Source: Peptostreptococcus anaerobius VPI 4330 = DSM 2949
Lineage (GTDB): Bacteria; Bacillota; Clostridia; Peptostreptococcales; Peptostreptococcaceae
Length of the DNA stretch: 35,096 nt
Assembly (NCBI RefSeq): GCF_000381525.1
Contig: NZ_KB906625.1
Location: 1-35,096, forward strand
Direction of reading: 5' to 3'
The notes beneath the pieces are model-generated. The model had not been told where the DNA came from, searched no databases, and was given only the letters and a program-made list of their open reading frames with translations. The translations under genes were made by a program, and so were the position numbers. Below are positions 24,219-32,695 of the stretch, in pieces (position 1 is the first letter of the stretch; every line of letters starts with the position of its first letter).

Positions 24219-25105
24219 TGAGAAAAACACTTATATTGACCAATAATACAAAGGAAAGGTCTAGCCAGGTCCTGGGATCCATAATTTCCCATTCAAAGAT
24301 CAAAACCTACATGGACCATATAGATTACGATAGGTATGACAATCTTCTTATGCTTGTTGACCTAGACCAAGTTCTAGGGCAAAATATTGAGTCTTTAGAT
24401 GGTGATAAGACATTTTTGGAGATGACAAATTATGTGAAGGTCAACTTTTTGGATAAAAAAATAAAGTTGGGAGTCCTATTTGATGCCAGCCAGATATACC
24501 AATTAAACGAGTGTGTAAGGGTCCTCAAAAATAATGTCATGTCAGCCAACAACTTTGTATTCATAAATAAGGATGTAGAAAATGATGCCATATCATCTGC
24601 CCTTGAGATCAGGGAGGAGTTTGACATATTCAATAGCTCTGAAAAGTTAATTGACAAGTCCAAGCTAAAAGAGAGAATAGATGGATTTATTTTAGACCAC
24701 AAGACCCTAAATCTAGCTTCATGCTCAGCTGATGTACCTAGGTCTACAATACTCGAATATATATACCACGAAGGTTCATTTTATATTATAACTGAGGGTG
24801 GGATAAAATTCTCCAACCTCCTGATAAATGAGAGGGCTTCTATAAGTATCCATGATGAATTTACATCTATGGCCAAGGTAAAGGGACTAGTTGTATATAC
24901 AAAATCTGAGCTACTTGACCTTAAATCCCAAGAGTATAAGATGGCAATGGCCCTTAGGGGACTTGATGAGAACAAGCTATCTAGGCTTGATATAGACCTA
25001 TATGTCTTAAAACTAAGTCCTTTAGACTATATATATACAGATTTTAGCCTAAGGGTTGATGGCTATAGTCCATACCAGTTTCTAAATAGCAAAGACCTTA
25101 AATAA
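24218..25105 (+). CDS. Two-domain protein with C-terminal PNPOx-like FMN-binding split barrel
   Basis: A 295-residue protein in the folate operon. Residues 1-140 alternate beta and alpha segments (KTLILTNNTKERSSQVLG, then DNLLMLVDLDQ and KLGVLFDASQIYQL) and could be a flavodoxin-like fold. Residues 150-290 match the PNPOx/flavin-reductase split barrel: LDHKTLNLASCSADVPRST, EYIYHEGSFYIITEGGIKF, NERASISIHDEFTSMAKVKG. It is not a pyridoxamine oxidase in the strict sense; this family binds FMN, F420, haem or biliverdin. It overlaps the folB-folK stop by one base, so it is translationally coupled. No folA is in the operon, so a flavin-dependent dihydrofolate- or folate-related reduction is a possible role. 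That is inference from context. Confidence 0.78.
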   Translation: MRKTLILTNNTKERSSQVLGSIISHSKIKTYMDHIDYDRYDNLLMLVDLDQVLGQNIESLDGDKTFLEMTNYVKVNFLDKKIKLGVLFDASQIYQLNECVRVLKNNVMSANNFVFINKDVENDAISSALEIREEFDIFNSSEKLIDKSKLKERIDGFILDHKTLNLASCSADVPRSTILEYIYHEGSFYIITEGGIKFSNLLINERASISIHDEFTSMAKVKGLVVYTKSELLDLKSQEYKMAMALRGLDENKLSRLDIDLYVLKLSPLDYIYTDFSLRVDGYSPYQFLNSKDLK

Positions 25106-25140
25106 AACTAAGAATAAATATAGAGTATAGGGGTCACATA

Positions 25141-25149
25141 TGGTATAAT
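25141..25149 (+). promoter_or_regulatory. Extended -10 promoter of gltX
   Basis: TGGTATAAT, 43 nt before the ATG at 25193, with no clear -35. The gap of 87 nt is too short for a T-box leader. No terminator is seen between the folate operon and this promoter, so some read-through is possible. Confidence 0.5.
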
Positions 25150-25192
25150 TGAATGGTTGAATATTAATATACTAAGTAACGGAGGCAAAATA

Positions 25193-26836
25193 ATGAGTAA
25201 AGAATTAGCAGACCTATTGTTTCCTAATGTAGATAAAACATTAGACTACTATGAGCAAATGTACCCAGAGAGAAATCTAGAGAAGGGTGCTAAGGTAACT
25301 AGACTAGGTCCAAGTCCAACAGGATTTATACATTTAGGTAACTTGTACGGGGCTCTTGTCGATGAGAGAATTGCCCACCTATCTGGGGGACCGATGTTTT
25401 TAAGAATAGAAGATACAGATGATAAGAGAAAGGTTGAGGGAGCAGAGGAACTAATCATAAACTCTCTTAAGTTTTTCGGTATAGAGTTTGACGAGGGTGT
25501 GACTATAGATGGTTACAAGGGCGAATATGGACCTTACACTCAGTCAATGAGAAAAGAAATCTACCAGACTGCTGCAAAGTTTTTAACTGAAAAGGGGTGT
25601 GCCTACCCATCTTTCGTAACTGAAGAGGAGATGGCTCAAATCAGGGAAGAACAAGAAAAGGCAGGAGTTAACCCAGGCTACTATGGTGAATGGGCCAAGG
25701 ATAGGGATTTGACTTTGGATGAAATCAAGGCCAAGCTAGATGCTGGTATGCCTTGGACCCTAAGACTAAAATCTACTGGAGACCCAGAAGTTGCCATGAA
25801 GTTTAAGGATGGTATCCGTGGAGAAATAAATGTTAGACAGAACAACCTAGATGTTGTAGTCCTAAAGAACAATGGTATACCAACTTACCACTTTGCCCAT
25901 GTAGTGGATGACCACTTTATGAGGGTAACTGATGTTGTCAGGGGTGAAGAGTGGCTATCAACACTACCAATCCACCTAGAATTATTCTTCCAGATGGGAT
26001 GGAGAAGACCTAACTACAACCATACTGCTCATTTGATGAAGACAGAGGATGGTAAAAAGAGAAAGCTATCTAAGAGAAAGGATCCAGAGCTATCTCTTGA
26101 ATACTACATGAGAGATGGTTACTTCCCACAGGCTGTCACAGAATACCTGATGACTCTTATGAACTCTAACTATGAAGAGTGGAGAATGAAGAATCCTGAC
26201 AAGTCCTATACTGAATTCCCATTCAAGGCTAAGAATATGTCATCTTCAGGTGCCTTGTTCGACCTTAATAAATTAAACGATATATCAAAAGATGTTTTAG
26301 TTAGGTTGTCAGAAGAAGAGATATTAAAGTTTATGCTTGATTGGTCTAATAAGTTTGACCAAAAGGCCCACGACCTACTTACTAAGTACTACGATGAACT
26401 TATCAAATTACTTGCAATAGGTAGGGGTGGTAAGAAGCCTAGAAAGGACCTAGTAAACTGTACACAGATCATGAAATTTATAGGCTACTATTTTGAAGAG
26501 GACTTTGATTTTGTAGATGAGTTACCAGAGAGAGTATCAAAGGAAGATGCCAAGCTTATCCTAAAGGAATATGTAGATGGATATAGTCAGGAAGATACCA
26601 ATGAAGAATGGTTTGAAAAGGTAAAGACTATAACAGATGCCTATGGATTCACTTCAAACAACAAAGAGTTCAAGAAGAATCCAGAAGCCTACAAGGGTAA
26701 CATCACAGATGTGTCTACAGCTATAAGAGTTGCGGTTGTAGGTCGTCAGCAGTCACCAGATCTTTGGAGTATCCAGCAGATTATGGGAAAAGACAGGGTA
26801 CTAAATAGAATAGAAAAGTACTTGGATAGATTATAA
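25193..26836 (+). CDS. gltX: Glutamyl-tRNA synthetase
   Basis: Charges tRNA(Glu) with glutamate using ATP; if the cell has GatCAB it may also charge tRNA(Gln). A class Ic synthetase of 547 residues: the HIGH-like site is HLGN (47-50) in GPSPTGFIHLGNLYGALV, then RIEDTDDKRKVEGAEE, NGIPTYHFAHVVDDHFM, and the KMSKS-like KRKLSKRKDPE near 295-305, followed by the anticodon-binding C-terminal part. It is longer than typical GluRS (470-490), in keeping with the long form of several Clostridia. The start is set by GGAGG 7 nt upstream; the frame extends 36 nt further without a ribosome site. It is monocistronic with a long terminator. Confidence 0.93.
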   Translation: MSKELADLLFPNVDKTLDYYEQMYPERNLEKGAKVTRLGPSPTGFIHLGNLYGALVDERIAHLSGGPMFLRIEDTDDKRKVEGAEELIINSLKFFGIEFDEGVTIDGYKGEYGPYTQSMRKEIYQTAAKFLTEKGCAYPSFVTEEEMAQIREEQEKAGVNPGYYGEWAKDRDLTLDEIKAKLDAGMPWTLRLKSTGDPEVAMKFKDGIRGEINVRQNNLDVVVLKNNGIPTYHFAHVVDDHFMRVTDVVRGEEWLSTLPIHLELFFQMGWRRPNYNHTAHLMKTEDGKKRKLSKRKDPELSLEYYMRDGYFPQAVTEYLMTLMNSNYEEWRMKNPDKSYTEFPFKAKNMSSSGALFDLNKLNDISKDVLVRLSEEEILKFMLDWSNKFDQKAHDLLTKYYDELIKLLAIGRGGKKPRKDLVNCTQIMKFIGYYFEEDFDFVDELPERVSKEDAKLILKEYVDGYSQEDTNEEWFEKVKTITDAYGFTSNNKEFKKNPEAYKGNITDVSTAIRVAVVGRQQSPDLWSIQQIMGKDRVLNRIEKYLDRL

Positions 26837-26879
26837 ATAGAAGCTTATACTAATATAAAGCATATATTAGATTTATATT

Positions 26880-26938
26880 GCGTTGGAGCAAATCGCCAAT
26901 CCTATTAAGGGGCTATGGTGATTTTTCCAACGCTTTTT
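26880..26938 (+). terminator. Long structured terminator of gltX
   Basis: GCGTTGGA (26880-26887) pairs with TCCAACGC (26926-26933). Inside it, AAATCGCCA pairs with TGGTGATTT (one G-T), and CC pairs with GG. The long compound stem is followed by TTTTTAT. The inner hairpin makes it look more than a plain terminator. Confidence 0.8.
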
Positions 26939-26942
26939 ATAT

Positions 26943-26988
26943 AAAAACGAACATAATACTAGGATGTCCGGGACTAATGTTCGTAAAA
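26943..26988 (+). promoter_or_regulatory. Inverted CGAAC boxes resembling PurR operator
   Basis: AAAACGAACATA (26944-26955) and its inverted counterpart AATGTTCGTAAAA (26976-26988) share the perfect 8-base arms ACGAACAT/ATGTTCGT. Bacillus subtilis PurR binds two inverted boxes with a CCGAAC core separated by about 17 nt; here the gap is about 20 nt. They lie about 100-130 nt before the predicted purC transcript start, farther than in B. subtilis. It is plausible because purC and purF follow. An alternative is an RNA or antisense terminator hairpin, since the minus strand reads ATGTTCGTTTTTAT. Confidence 0.5.
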
Positions 26989-26996
26989 AAGCCTAA

Positions 26997-27039
26997 AAAT
27001 ACATATTTTTATAAAAAAAAATAAAAAAAATACGTATTT
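26997..27039 (+). promoter_or_regulatory. Two 12-bp palindromic sites before the purC promoter
   Basis: AAATACATATTT (26997-27008, near-palindrome) and AAATACGTATTT (27028-27039, perfect palindrome) are 31 bp apart, about three helical turns. The second ends 4 nt before the -35 box. The position would suit an operator. No regulator is known to me for this sequence. Together with the neighbouring entries, this describes the 347-bp gap 26837-27183. Confidence 0.45.
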
Positions 27040-27043
27040 ACCC

Positions 27044-27104
27044 TTGCAAAAAAGCAAGATAACTACTAAAATATACTTGTAGGATAAAAACATACATTTT
27101 TATC
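27044..27104 (+). promoter_or_regulatory. purC-purF promoter and leader hairpin
   Basis: TTGCAA (27044-27049), 17-nt spacer, TAAAAT (27067-27072); transcript start about 27079. The leader opens with a perfect hairpin GATAAAAA/TTTTTATC (27083-27090 with 27097-27104) and continues about 80 nt to the ATG. No purine riboswitch motif is recognised. CGTAC-GTTAG-GTACG is a second small inverted repeat near 27134-27148. Confidence 0.6.
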
Positions 27105-27183
27105 TTTAGTTTGTTTAATATACGGATTAATGGCGTACGTTAGGTACGTTTGAATATGAGTTTATTTTTATAAGGAGAATGTT

Positions 27184-27888
27184 ATGGAAAAGTTAGAACA
27201 GGTATACGAAGGAAAAGCTAAAAAAGTATTTAAGACAGAGAACCCTGACTATGTGATAGTGTCTTATAAGGATGATGCTACTGCTTTTAACGGTTTAAAG
27301 AAGGGAACAATTGAAGGAAAGGGTGTAATAAACAACCTTATGTCAAATAAGTTGTTCGAATACCTAGAAAAGAACGGAGTAAATACTCACTTTGTTGAGA
27401 CTATAGACAATAGAGATACAGTTGTTAAGCATGTTGAGATAGTGCCACTTGAAGTAATAGTAAGAAACGTTGCTGCGGGATCATTCTCTAAGAGACTTGG
27501 AGTAGAAGAAGGTACACCTTTTGATCAGCCTACAGTAGAATTTTCATACAAGAACGATGATTTAGGCGATCCACTGATCAACGATTCATTCGCACTAGCA
27601 CTTAAGCTTGCTACTCAGGAAGAAATAGACCAGATAAAGTCAATGGCTTTAAAGGTAAATGAATTGTTAAAGGACTTATTCCTTGAATGTAACATCAAGC
27701 TAATAGACTTTAAGCTTGAATTCGGACGTTTCCATGGACAGATAATACTAGCAGACGAAATATCACCAGATACATGTCGTCTATGGGATAAAGAAACAAA
27801 TGAAAAATTAGACAAGGATAGATTCAGAAGAGACATGGGTAACGTTGAGGGGGCCTATGCCGAAGTAAGAAGACGTCTTGGATTCTAG
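27184..27888 (+). CDS. purC: Phosphoribosylaminoimidazole-succinocarboxamide synthase
   Basis: Joins CAIR with aspartate using ATP to form SAICAR, a middle step of purine synthesis; cytosolic. The 234-residue protein has the N-terminal ATP-site start [14 protein letters not shown] (5-18), [10 protein letters not shown], the [14 protein letters not shown] motif, [38 protein letters not shown] and the C-terminal basic end. The length matches PurC (about 235). AAGGAGA lies before the ATG. It is followed after 10 nt by purF; other pur genes are not in the window. Confidence 0.97.
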   Translation: MEKLEQVYEGKAKKVFKTENPDYVIVSYKDDATAFNGLKKGTIEGKGVINNLMSNKLFEYLEKNGVNTHFVETIDNRDTVVKHVEIVPLEVIVRNVAAGSFSKRLGVEEGTPFDQPTVEFSYKNDDLGDPLINDSFALALKLATQEEIDQIKSMALKVNELLKDLFLECNIKLIDFKLEFGRFHGQIILADEISPDTCRLWDKETNEKLDKDRFRRDMGNVEGAYAEVRRRLGF

Positions 27889-27898
27889 GAGATAAAAT

Positions 27899-29338
27899 AT
27901 GGTAGAGGAAATAATGACAGGATTAGGCGAAGAGTGCGGTGTATTTGGAGCCTATGACCTAGCGGGAGATGATGTTGCTTCATATGTGTATTACGGTTTG
28001 TTTGCCCTACAGCACAGGGGCCAGCAGTCTGCAGGTATATCTGTAACTGATACTACGGGTGAGGACAACAACGTTATGTATCACAAGGATACAGGCTTGG
28101 TCAATGAAGTATTTGACAAGAAGAGCCTATTATCACTTAAGGGAAACCTTGGTGTTGGTCACGTTAGATATTCTACAGCTGGTGGAACAGGTAGGGAAAA
28201 TGCCCAACCTTTTGTTATCCACTATACTAAGGGTATACTATCAATGGCCCACAACGGTAACTTGACAAACGCTATGGAATTGAGAGATGAATTAGCTGAG
28301 ACTGGTGCCATATTCCAGGCTAATACAGACTCTGAGTTAATAACATATATGATAGCTAGAGAAAGACTAAATACACTTACAGTAGAAGATGCAGTTAAGG
28401 CAGCTACTGAGAGGTTAACAGGTGCATTTTCACTTGTTATATCTAGTCCATCAAAGCTTATAGGTGTTAGAGATCCCCACGGTTTTAGACCACTTTGTAT
28501 AGGTAAGAAGGAGGATATATACTTCCTATCATCAGAATCTGCAGCCCTAGATACTATAGGTGCGGAGTTTATAAGAGATGTTGAGCCAGGAGAAATGGTA
28601 GTTATAGACAAGGATGGATCTTTGACTACACATAGGATATCAAGAGAGACAAAGGCTGCAAGATGTATATTTGAATATATATACTTTGCAAGAACTGACA
28701 GTCGTATAGATGGACAGAGTGTCTATACATCAAGGACAAAGGCTGGTAGCTTATTGGCCCAAGAACATCCTGTTGAGGCAGACCTTGTTGTAGGTGTTCC
28801 AGAATCTGGACTAGCTGCAGCTATAGGTTATTCACAGGAATCAGGTATACCATATGGTATGGCATTCTACAAGAACTCTTATGTTGGGCGTACGTTTATC
28901 AAGCCAAAGCAGAATGAGAGAACTGCCAGCGTTCAGGTTAAACTGAATGTAATCAGGGAAGTAGTAGAGGACAAGAGGATAATAATGGTAGATGACTCTA
29001 TAGTTAGAGGTACTACTATAAGAAACATAGTGAGAATGTTAAAGAGGGCTGGGGCTACAGAAGTCCACGTAAGAGTTTCTTCACCACCTTTCAAGTTCCC
29101 ATGTTTCTATGGAACAGATGTACCAAGTAGTGAAAACCTTGTTGCCTACAACAATTCACTTGAAGAAATCAGAGAGAGCATAGATGCTGACTCATTGGGA
29201 TACCTATCAGTTGACAGTCTAGGATGCCTATGTCCAGGACTTGACTACTGTGATTCATGTTTCACAGGTAGATACAAGGGTGGTATACCAACAGATGAGC
29301 AGGACAGGAAGCCTTGTTCATCAGCCAAGGTACTTTAA
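27899..29338 (+). CDS. purF: Amidophosphoribosyltransferase (glutamine PRPP amidotransferase)
   Basis: Makes phosphoribosylamine from PRPP and glutamine, the committed purine step. Of 479 residues, the first 12 (MVEEIMTGLGEE) look like a processed propeptide ahead of the nucleophile Cys13 in ECGVFGAY. The glutaminase domain has HVRYSTAGGTGRENAQPF and GHNGN-like MAHNGNLTNA; the PRPP loop is IIMVDDSIVRGTT. The four iron-sulfur cysteines expected from the B. subtilis enzyme are present: one in AARCIFEYIYF, one in FKFPCFYGTD, and two in YCDSCFTG. It is therefore likely to be oxygen-sensitive, which fits an anaerobe. AGGAG overlaps the purC stop. It is feedback-inhibited by AMP/GMP in the family. 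Confidence 0.97.
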   Translation: MVEEIMTGLGEECGVFGAYDLAGDDVASYVYYGLFALQHRGQQSAGISVTDTTGEDNNVMYHKDTGLVNEVFDKKSLLSLKGNLGVGHVRYSTAGGTGRENAQPFVIHYTKGILSMAHNGNLTNAMELRDELAETGAIFQANTDSELITYMIARERLNTLTVEDAVKAATERLTGAFSLVISSPSKLIGVRDPHGFRPLCIGKKEDIYFLSSESAALDTIGAEFIRDVEPGEMVVIDKDGSLTTHRISRETKAARCIFEYIYFARTDSRIDGQSVYTSRTKAGSLLAQEHPVEADLVVGVPESGLAAAIGYSQESGIPYGMAFYKNSYVGRTFIKPKQNERTASVQVKLNVIREVVEDKRIIMVDDSIVRGTTIRNIVRMLKRAGATEVHVRVSSPPFKFPCFYGTDVPSSENLVAYNNSLEEIRESIDADSLGYLSVDSLGCLCPGLDYCDSCFTGRYKGGIPTDEQDRKPCSSAKVL

Positions 29339-29428
29339 TACTAGATATCTAAATCTGAGTATTTAGTGCTAGTGTTCAAGTTTATATTAAATTTGCTAAC
29401 AATAATTTTATAATTATATATTTTTTTA

Positions 29429-29460
29429 AGAGTGTGTCCTTTTGGGCACATTCTTTTTTT
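29429..29460 (+). terminator. Terminator of purC-purF
   Basis: AGAGTGTGTCC/GGGCACATTCT stem (29429-29439 with 29444-29454, two G-T pairs) with a 4-nt loop, followed by a T tract. A tract of seven T lies just upstream of the stem too. Confidence 0.85.
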
Positions 29461-29486
29461 GGATTATGGTAGAATTTATGCTAATC

Positions 29487-29495
29487 TGATATAAT
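29487..29495 (+). promoter_or_regulatory. Extended -10 promoter of topB
   Basis: TGATATAAT, 48 nt before the ATG at 29543, with no clear -35. The same TCTGATATAATA sequence serves the folate operon at 21344. Confidence 0.45.
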
Positions 29496-29542
29496 AGATA
29501 AGATAATAGTTAATTGCAAAAAGTATAGAAAGGGATAGAAAA

Positions 29543-31744
29543 ATGATTTTAATTTTAGCGGAGAAACCTTCTGTTGCCAAAACAATAGCCTCTTTTTTAA
29601 AGGCTAATGCTAGGAAGGAAGGTTATTTTGAAGGAAACAATTATATAGTAACCTATGCAGTTGGTCATTTGATCTCTCTATTCGATATGAAGGACTACGA
29701 CAAGGAAAGGTACTCTGGATCGTGGAAGATGCAGAACTATCCCTTTATACCTGAAGACAAGTTTAGATTTAAGGTAGATAAGAGCAAGAATAAGCAATTT
29801 AAAATTATAAAAGATTTATTAAAAAGAGACGATATTGAATATATAATAAATGCTACAGATAACGATAGGGAAGGTGAGCTTATTTCCTTCCTAATACTTA
29901 TGATGGCTAAAAATAAGAAGCCTGTAAAGAGGATATTGGTTAATGAATGGACTCCTGAAGATATAACAAGGGGGATGTCTGCCCTAAAGGATGATAGCGA
30001 AATGAGAAACCTACAGGCAGCCGGCTATACAAGACTTATAACAGACTGGTTAATAGGGATCAACTTTACTTGTGCTGCAACCTTAAAATACGGTAATGGC
30101 AAGTTGCTCAACATAGGCAGGGTAATACTTCCAACTGTCAAACTAGTATACGACAGGGACATGGAGATAAAAAATTTCAAGCCTGAAATCTACTATGAGA
30201 TAGGGGGCAAGTTTGAACATACAAATGGTATCTATACAGGTAAGTACAAAAAAGGCAAGGAAACCAAGTTCGACAAGCTAGAAGATGCCAGGGCCATTAT
30301 TGACTCTATTGATAGGTCAAGGGCAGAAATACTAGATAAAAAGGTGACTATGACCAAGGAATATGCTCCCAAGTTATTTTCACTAACATCATTACAGGGA
30401 TATATAACTTCTAGATATGCAAGCTTTACATCTGACAAGGTACTATCAGTATGTCAGAGCCTCTATGAAGGTAAGGGAAAGGGAGGATACATAACATACC
30501 CTAGGACCGACTCTATATATTTGGAGGAATCCCTTGTAGACAAGGCAAAAAAGACCCTAGAGATAGTGAAAAAGGGTCATCCATGTGAGGATAATATAAA
30601 ATTTACAAAGTCTAAGAGGGTATTCGACTCATCGAAGGTTGAGAGTCACTCTGCTATAATACCTACCTATATACTACCTCCTCAGAACCTGACAGGTGAT
30701 GAAAAGATAGTATATGAAGCCATTAGGGATAGGTTCTTGGCAAACTTTATGCCACCAGCTGAATATGAGAATACTGAAATCATTACAGGTGTGGACAAGT
30801 ACAAGTTCTACACTAAGGGCAAGGTCTTAGTGGTCAAGGGCTTTCTTGAAATATACAATAAAGAATCCAAGGCGAGTCTACTACCTAGGGTTGAAAAGGG
30901 AGATAGTGTAGATGTGGTAGATATTGTGCCGGAAGAAAAGACTACTACACCACCAAAGTCATACACTGAAGATACCCTGCTAAAGGCTATGAAGAACTGT
31001 GGTAAGAATGTGCCTGATGACGATACTAGCGTTTTATCGGGTTATTCAATAGGAACATCAGCGACTAGGGCAGATGTCTTAAAGAAGATCAAGCAGGTTG
31101 GATATGTAAATAAAAAAGGCAAGAGTTATTATATAACTGACTTGGGTATTAATTTAGTAGAGATATTCCCGGTTAAGAACCTCTTCGATGTGGATTTTAC
31201 AGGTAAACTAGAAAAAAATCTACTGGATATACAAAAGGGGGCCTTCTCAAGGAAGGACTACCTAAATATGGTCTGTGCCTTTATATATGAGAGTGTAAAC
31301 GAAATCAAGCATGGTCAGGCTAGACCTATAAACACTGATAAGATCGTATATAATCCAAAGACTAAAAAATATGTCAAGGAAAGTCAGCTTAAAAAATATG
31401 GTTCAAAAGCCCCTAAGGCCGCTTCAAAAACCAAGATAGACCCAGATACAGGCCTTGAAATAATATCCTCATGTCCTGAATGTGGAGGGGATATAATAGA
31501 GTCAGACAAGGCATTTGCCTGCAAGAACTACAAGAATTGTGGCTTTACCCTATGGAAGAATGATTCCTTGCTGGCTAAATACAAGAAAAAACCAAATAAA
31601 ACTATGGTAAAGTCAATATCCAAGTCCAAAAAGGCAAAGGTAAAAGGAATGGTTGGACCAGATGGTAATAAGTTTGATTCAGAAATTGAATATGAGATTG
31701 GACCAGACAAGAAGCTACACCTTAGGATTTTGACCGGCAAGTAA
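29543..31744 (+). CDS. topB: DNA topoisomerase III (type IA)
   Basis: A 733-residue type IA topoisomerase that passes one strand through a transient break, decatenating replication intermediates. The TOPRIM domain starts MILILAEKPSVAKTIASFL and has the acidic set in NATDNDREGELI (about 107-118). The catalytic Tyr is in ITYPRTDS near residue 318. The C-terminal region has one four-Cys zinc ribbon, CPECGGDIIESDKAFACKNY, then C in NCGFTLWK. A basic tail rich in Lys follows. The length matches TopB rather than the longer TopA with several zinc ribbons. AAGGGA precedes the ATG. Chromosomal setting and no plasmid genes nearby suggest the housekeeping copy. Confidence 0.94.
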   Translation: MILILAEKPSVAKTIASFLKANARKEGYFEGNNYIVTYAVGHLISLFDMKDYDKERYSGSWKMQNYPFIPEDKFRFKVDKSKNKQFKIIKDLLKRDDIEYIINATDNDREGELISFLILMMAKNKKPVKRILVNEWTPEDITRGMSALKDDSEMRNLQAAGYTRLITDWLIGINFTCAATLKYGNGKLLNIGRVILPTVKLVYDRDMEIKNFKPEIYYEIGGKFEHTNGIYTGKYKKGKETKFDKLEDARAIIDSIDRSRAEILDKKVTMTKEYAPKLFSLTSLQGYITSRYASFTSDKVLSVCQSLYEGKGKGGYITYPRTDSIYLEESLVDKAKKTLEIVKKGHPCEDNIKFTKSKRVFDSSKVESHSAIIPTYILPPQNLTGDEKIVYEAIRDRFLANFMPPAEYENTEIITGVDKYKFYTKGKVLVVKGFLEIYNKESKASLLPRVEKGDSVDVVDIVPEEKTTTPPKSYTEDTLLKAMKNCGKNVPDDDTSVLSGYSIGTSATRADVLKKIKQVGYVNKKGKSYYITDLGINLVEIFPVKNLFDVDFTGKLEKNLLDIQKGAFSRKDYLNMVCAFIYESVNEIKHGQARPINTDKIVYNPKTKKYVKESQLKKYGSKAPKAASKTKIDPDTGLEIISSCPECGGDIIESDKAFACKNYKNCGFTLWKNDSLLAKYKKKPNKTMVKSISKSKKAKVKGMVGPDGNKFDSEIEYEIGPDKKLHLRILTGK

Positions 31745-31758
31745 AATTGTGCTATAAT
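31730..31758 (+). promoter_or_regulatory. Promoter of the ttcA-like gene
   Basis: TTGACC (31730-31735), 17-nt spacer, extended TGCTATAAT (ends 31758). The -35 lies inside the end of topB, so topB and this gene are separate units without a terminator between them. Confidence 0.7.
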
Positions 31759-31786
31759 CTACTAGTATTAAATAGGAGGCAATATT

Positions 31787-32686
31787 TTGACGGAGAAAAT
31801 ATTAGAAGAATCTACTAATAAATTGGCTGGATCGGGATGTAAGGTCCTAGTTCCAGAAGAAGATAGAAAATCTTTAAAAGAAATAGAAAAATCAATAACA
31901 AAAAGATATAGAAAGAGACTTTGGTCCAAATTTATAAAGGCTATAAAGACATATGAGTTGGTCCAAGAAGGGGATAAGATTGCAGTAGCAATATCAGGTG
32001 GTAAGGATTCTATGCTGATGGCAAAGATGTTCCAAGAGCTTAAGAGGCATTCACCAGTTAATTTTGAGCTTGTCTACCTTGCTATGGATCCAGGCTACCA
32101 TGATTCTATAAGAAAGTTGTTAGAGGACAATTGTGAGTATCTAGATATACCACTTGTAACTTTCGATTCTCAGATATTTGAGGTGGCAGACAGGATAGCT
32201 AGTGATTATCCATGTTATATGTGTGCTAGGATGAGAAGGGGAGCCCTATACGGAAAAGCAGAAGAGTTGGGTTGCAATAAGTTAGCCCTAGGACATCATT
32301 TTGATGATGTAATTGAGACAACGATGCTAAATGTATTGTGTGCTGGTAATTTTAAGACTATGTTGCCAAAACTAAAATCAACAAACTTTGAAGGTATAGA
32401 GTTGATCAGACCCCTATACTATATAAGAGAAGAAGATATTATAAGGTGGATGACATATACTGGTATATGGCCACTTAACTGTGCCTGCATGGTTGCAGCC
32501 AAAAAGACAGGAAACAAGAGGTATGAAATCAAAGACTTGATTAAAAACCTGTCCAAGGATTTTACCAATGTAGAAAAGTCCATATTCAAGGCGGCAGAAA
32601 ATGTAAATGTAGACTCTATACTTGGATGGCAGATAGATGGAGAAAAACACTCTTTCTTGGAGAGGTTCCAAGAGGATGTTTACTAG
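31787..32686 (+). CDS. ttcA: TtcA-like tRNA thiolation ATPase (PP-loop)
   Basis: A 299-residue PP-loop ATP pyrophosphatase; TtcA adds sulfur to cytidine 32 of tRNA. The PP-loop is SGGKDS (70-75). Cys143 and Cys146 in YPCYMCARMRRGALY and Cys232 or Cys234 in NCACMVAAKK fit the three ligands of the TtcA iron-sulfur cluster. GHHFDDVIETTML is the second signature. The first 40 residues form a charged extension (KEIEKSITKRYRKRLW). The start codon is TTG, chosen because AGGAGG lies 7 nt upstream and the next in-frame ATG is far inside. The exonuclease follows after about 9 nt. TtuA/NcsA-type thiolases are the alternative; they carry extra zinc fingers not seen here. Confidence 0.85.
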   Translation: MTEKILEESTNKLAGSGCKVLVPEEDRKSLKEIEKSITKRYRKRLWSKFIKAIKTYELVQEGDKIAVAISGGKDSMLMAKMFQELKRHSPVNFELVYLAMDPGYHDSIRKLLEDNCEYLDIPLVTFDSQIFEVADRIASDYPCYMCARMRRGALYGKAEELGCNKLALGHHFDDVIETTMLNVLCAGNFKTMLPKLKSTNFEGIELIRPLYYIREEDIIRWMTYTGIWPLNCACMVAAKKTGNKRYEIKDLIKNLSKDFTNVEKSIFKAAENVNVDSILGWQIDGEKHSFLERFQEDVY

Positions 32687-32695
32687 GAGTAAATG

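Noticed and set aside
25106-25192. T-box leader before gltX
   Set aside because: The gap is 87 nt, much shorter than a T-box, and no T-box sequence is seen.
26943-26990. CTAGG...TCCG...GGAC resemblance to the ykkC (guanidine/ppGpp/PRPP) riboswitch core
   Set aside because: Only short pieces match. The conserved GGUCCGAGAG segment and the long P1/P3 stems are absent, and the region lies upstream of the predicted transcript start.
27073-27183. Purine riboswitch in the purC leader
   Set aside because: I could not find the conserved junction or loop pattern of the guanine/adenine aptamer, and the leader from about 27079 has only simple hairpins.
28222-28611. 129-residue minus-strand open frame inside purF
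   Set aside because: It is antisense to conserved purF codons, with no independent support.
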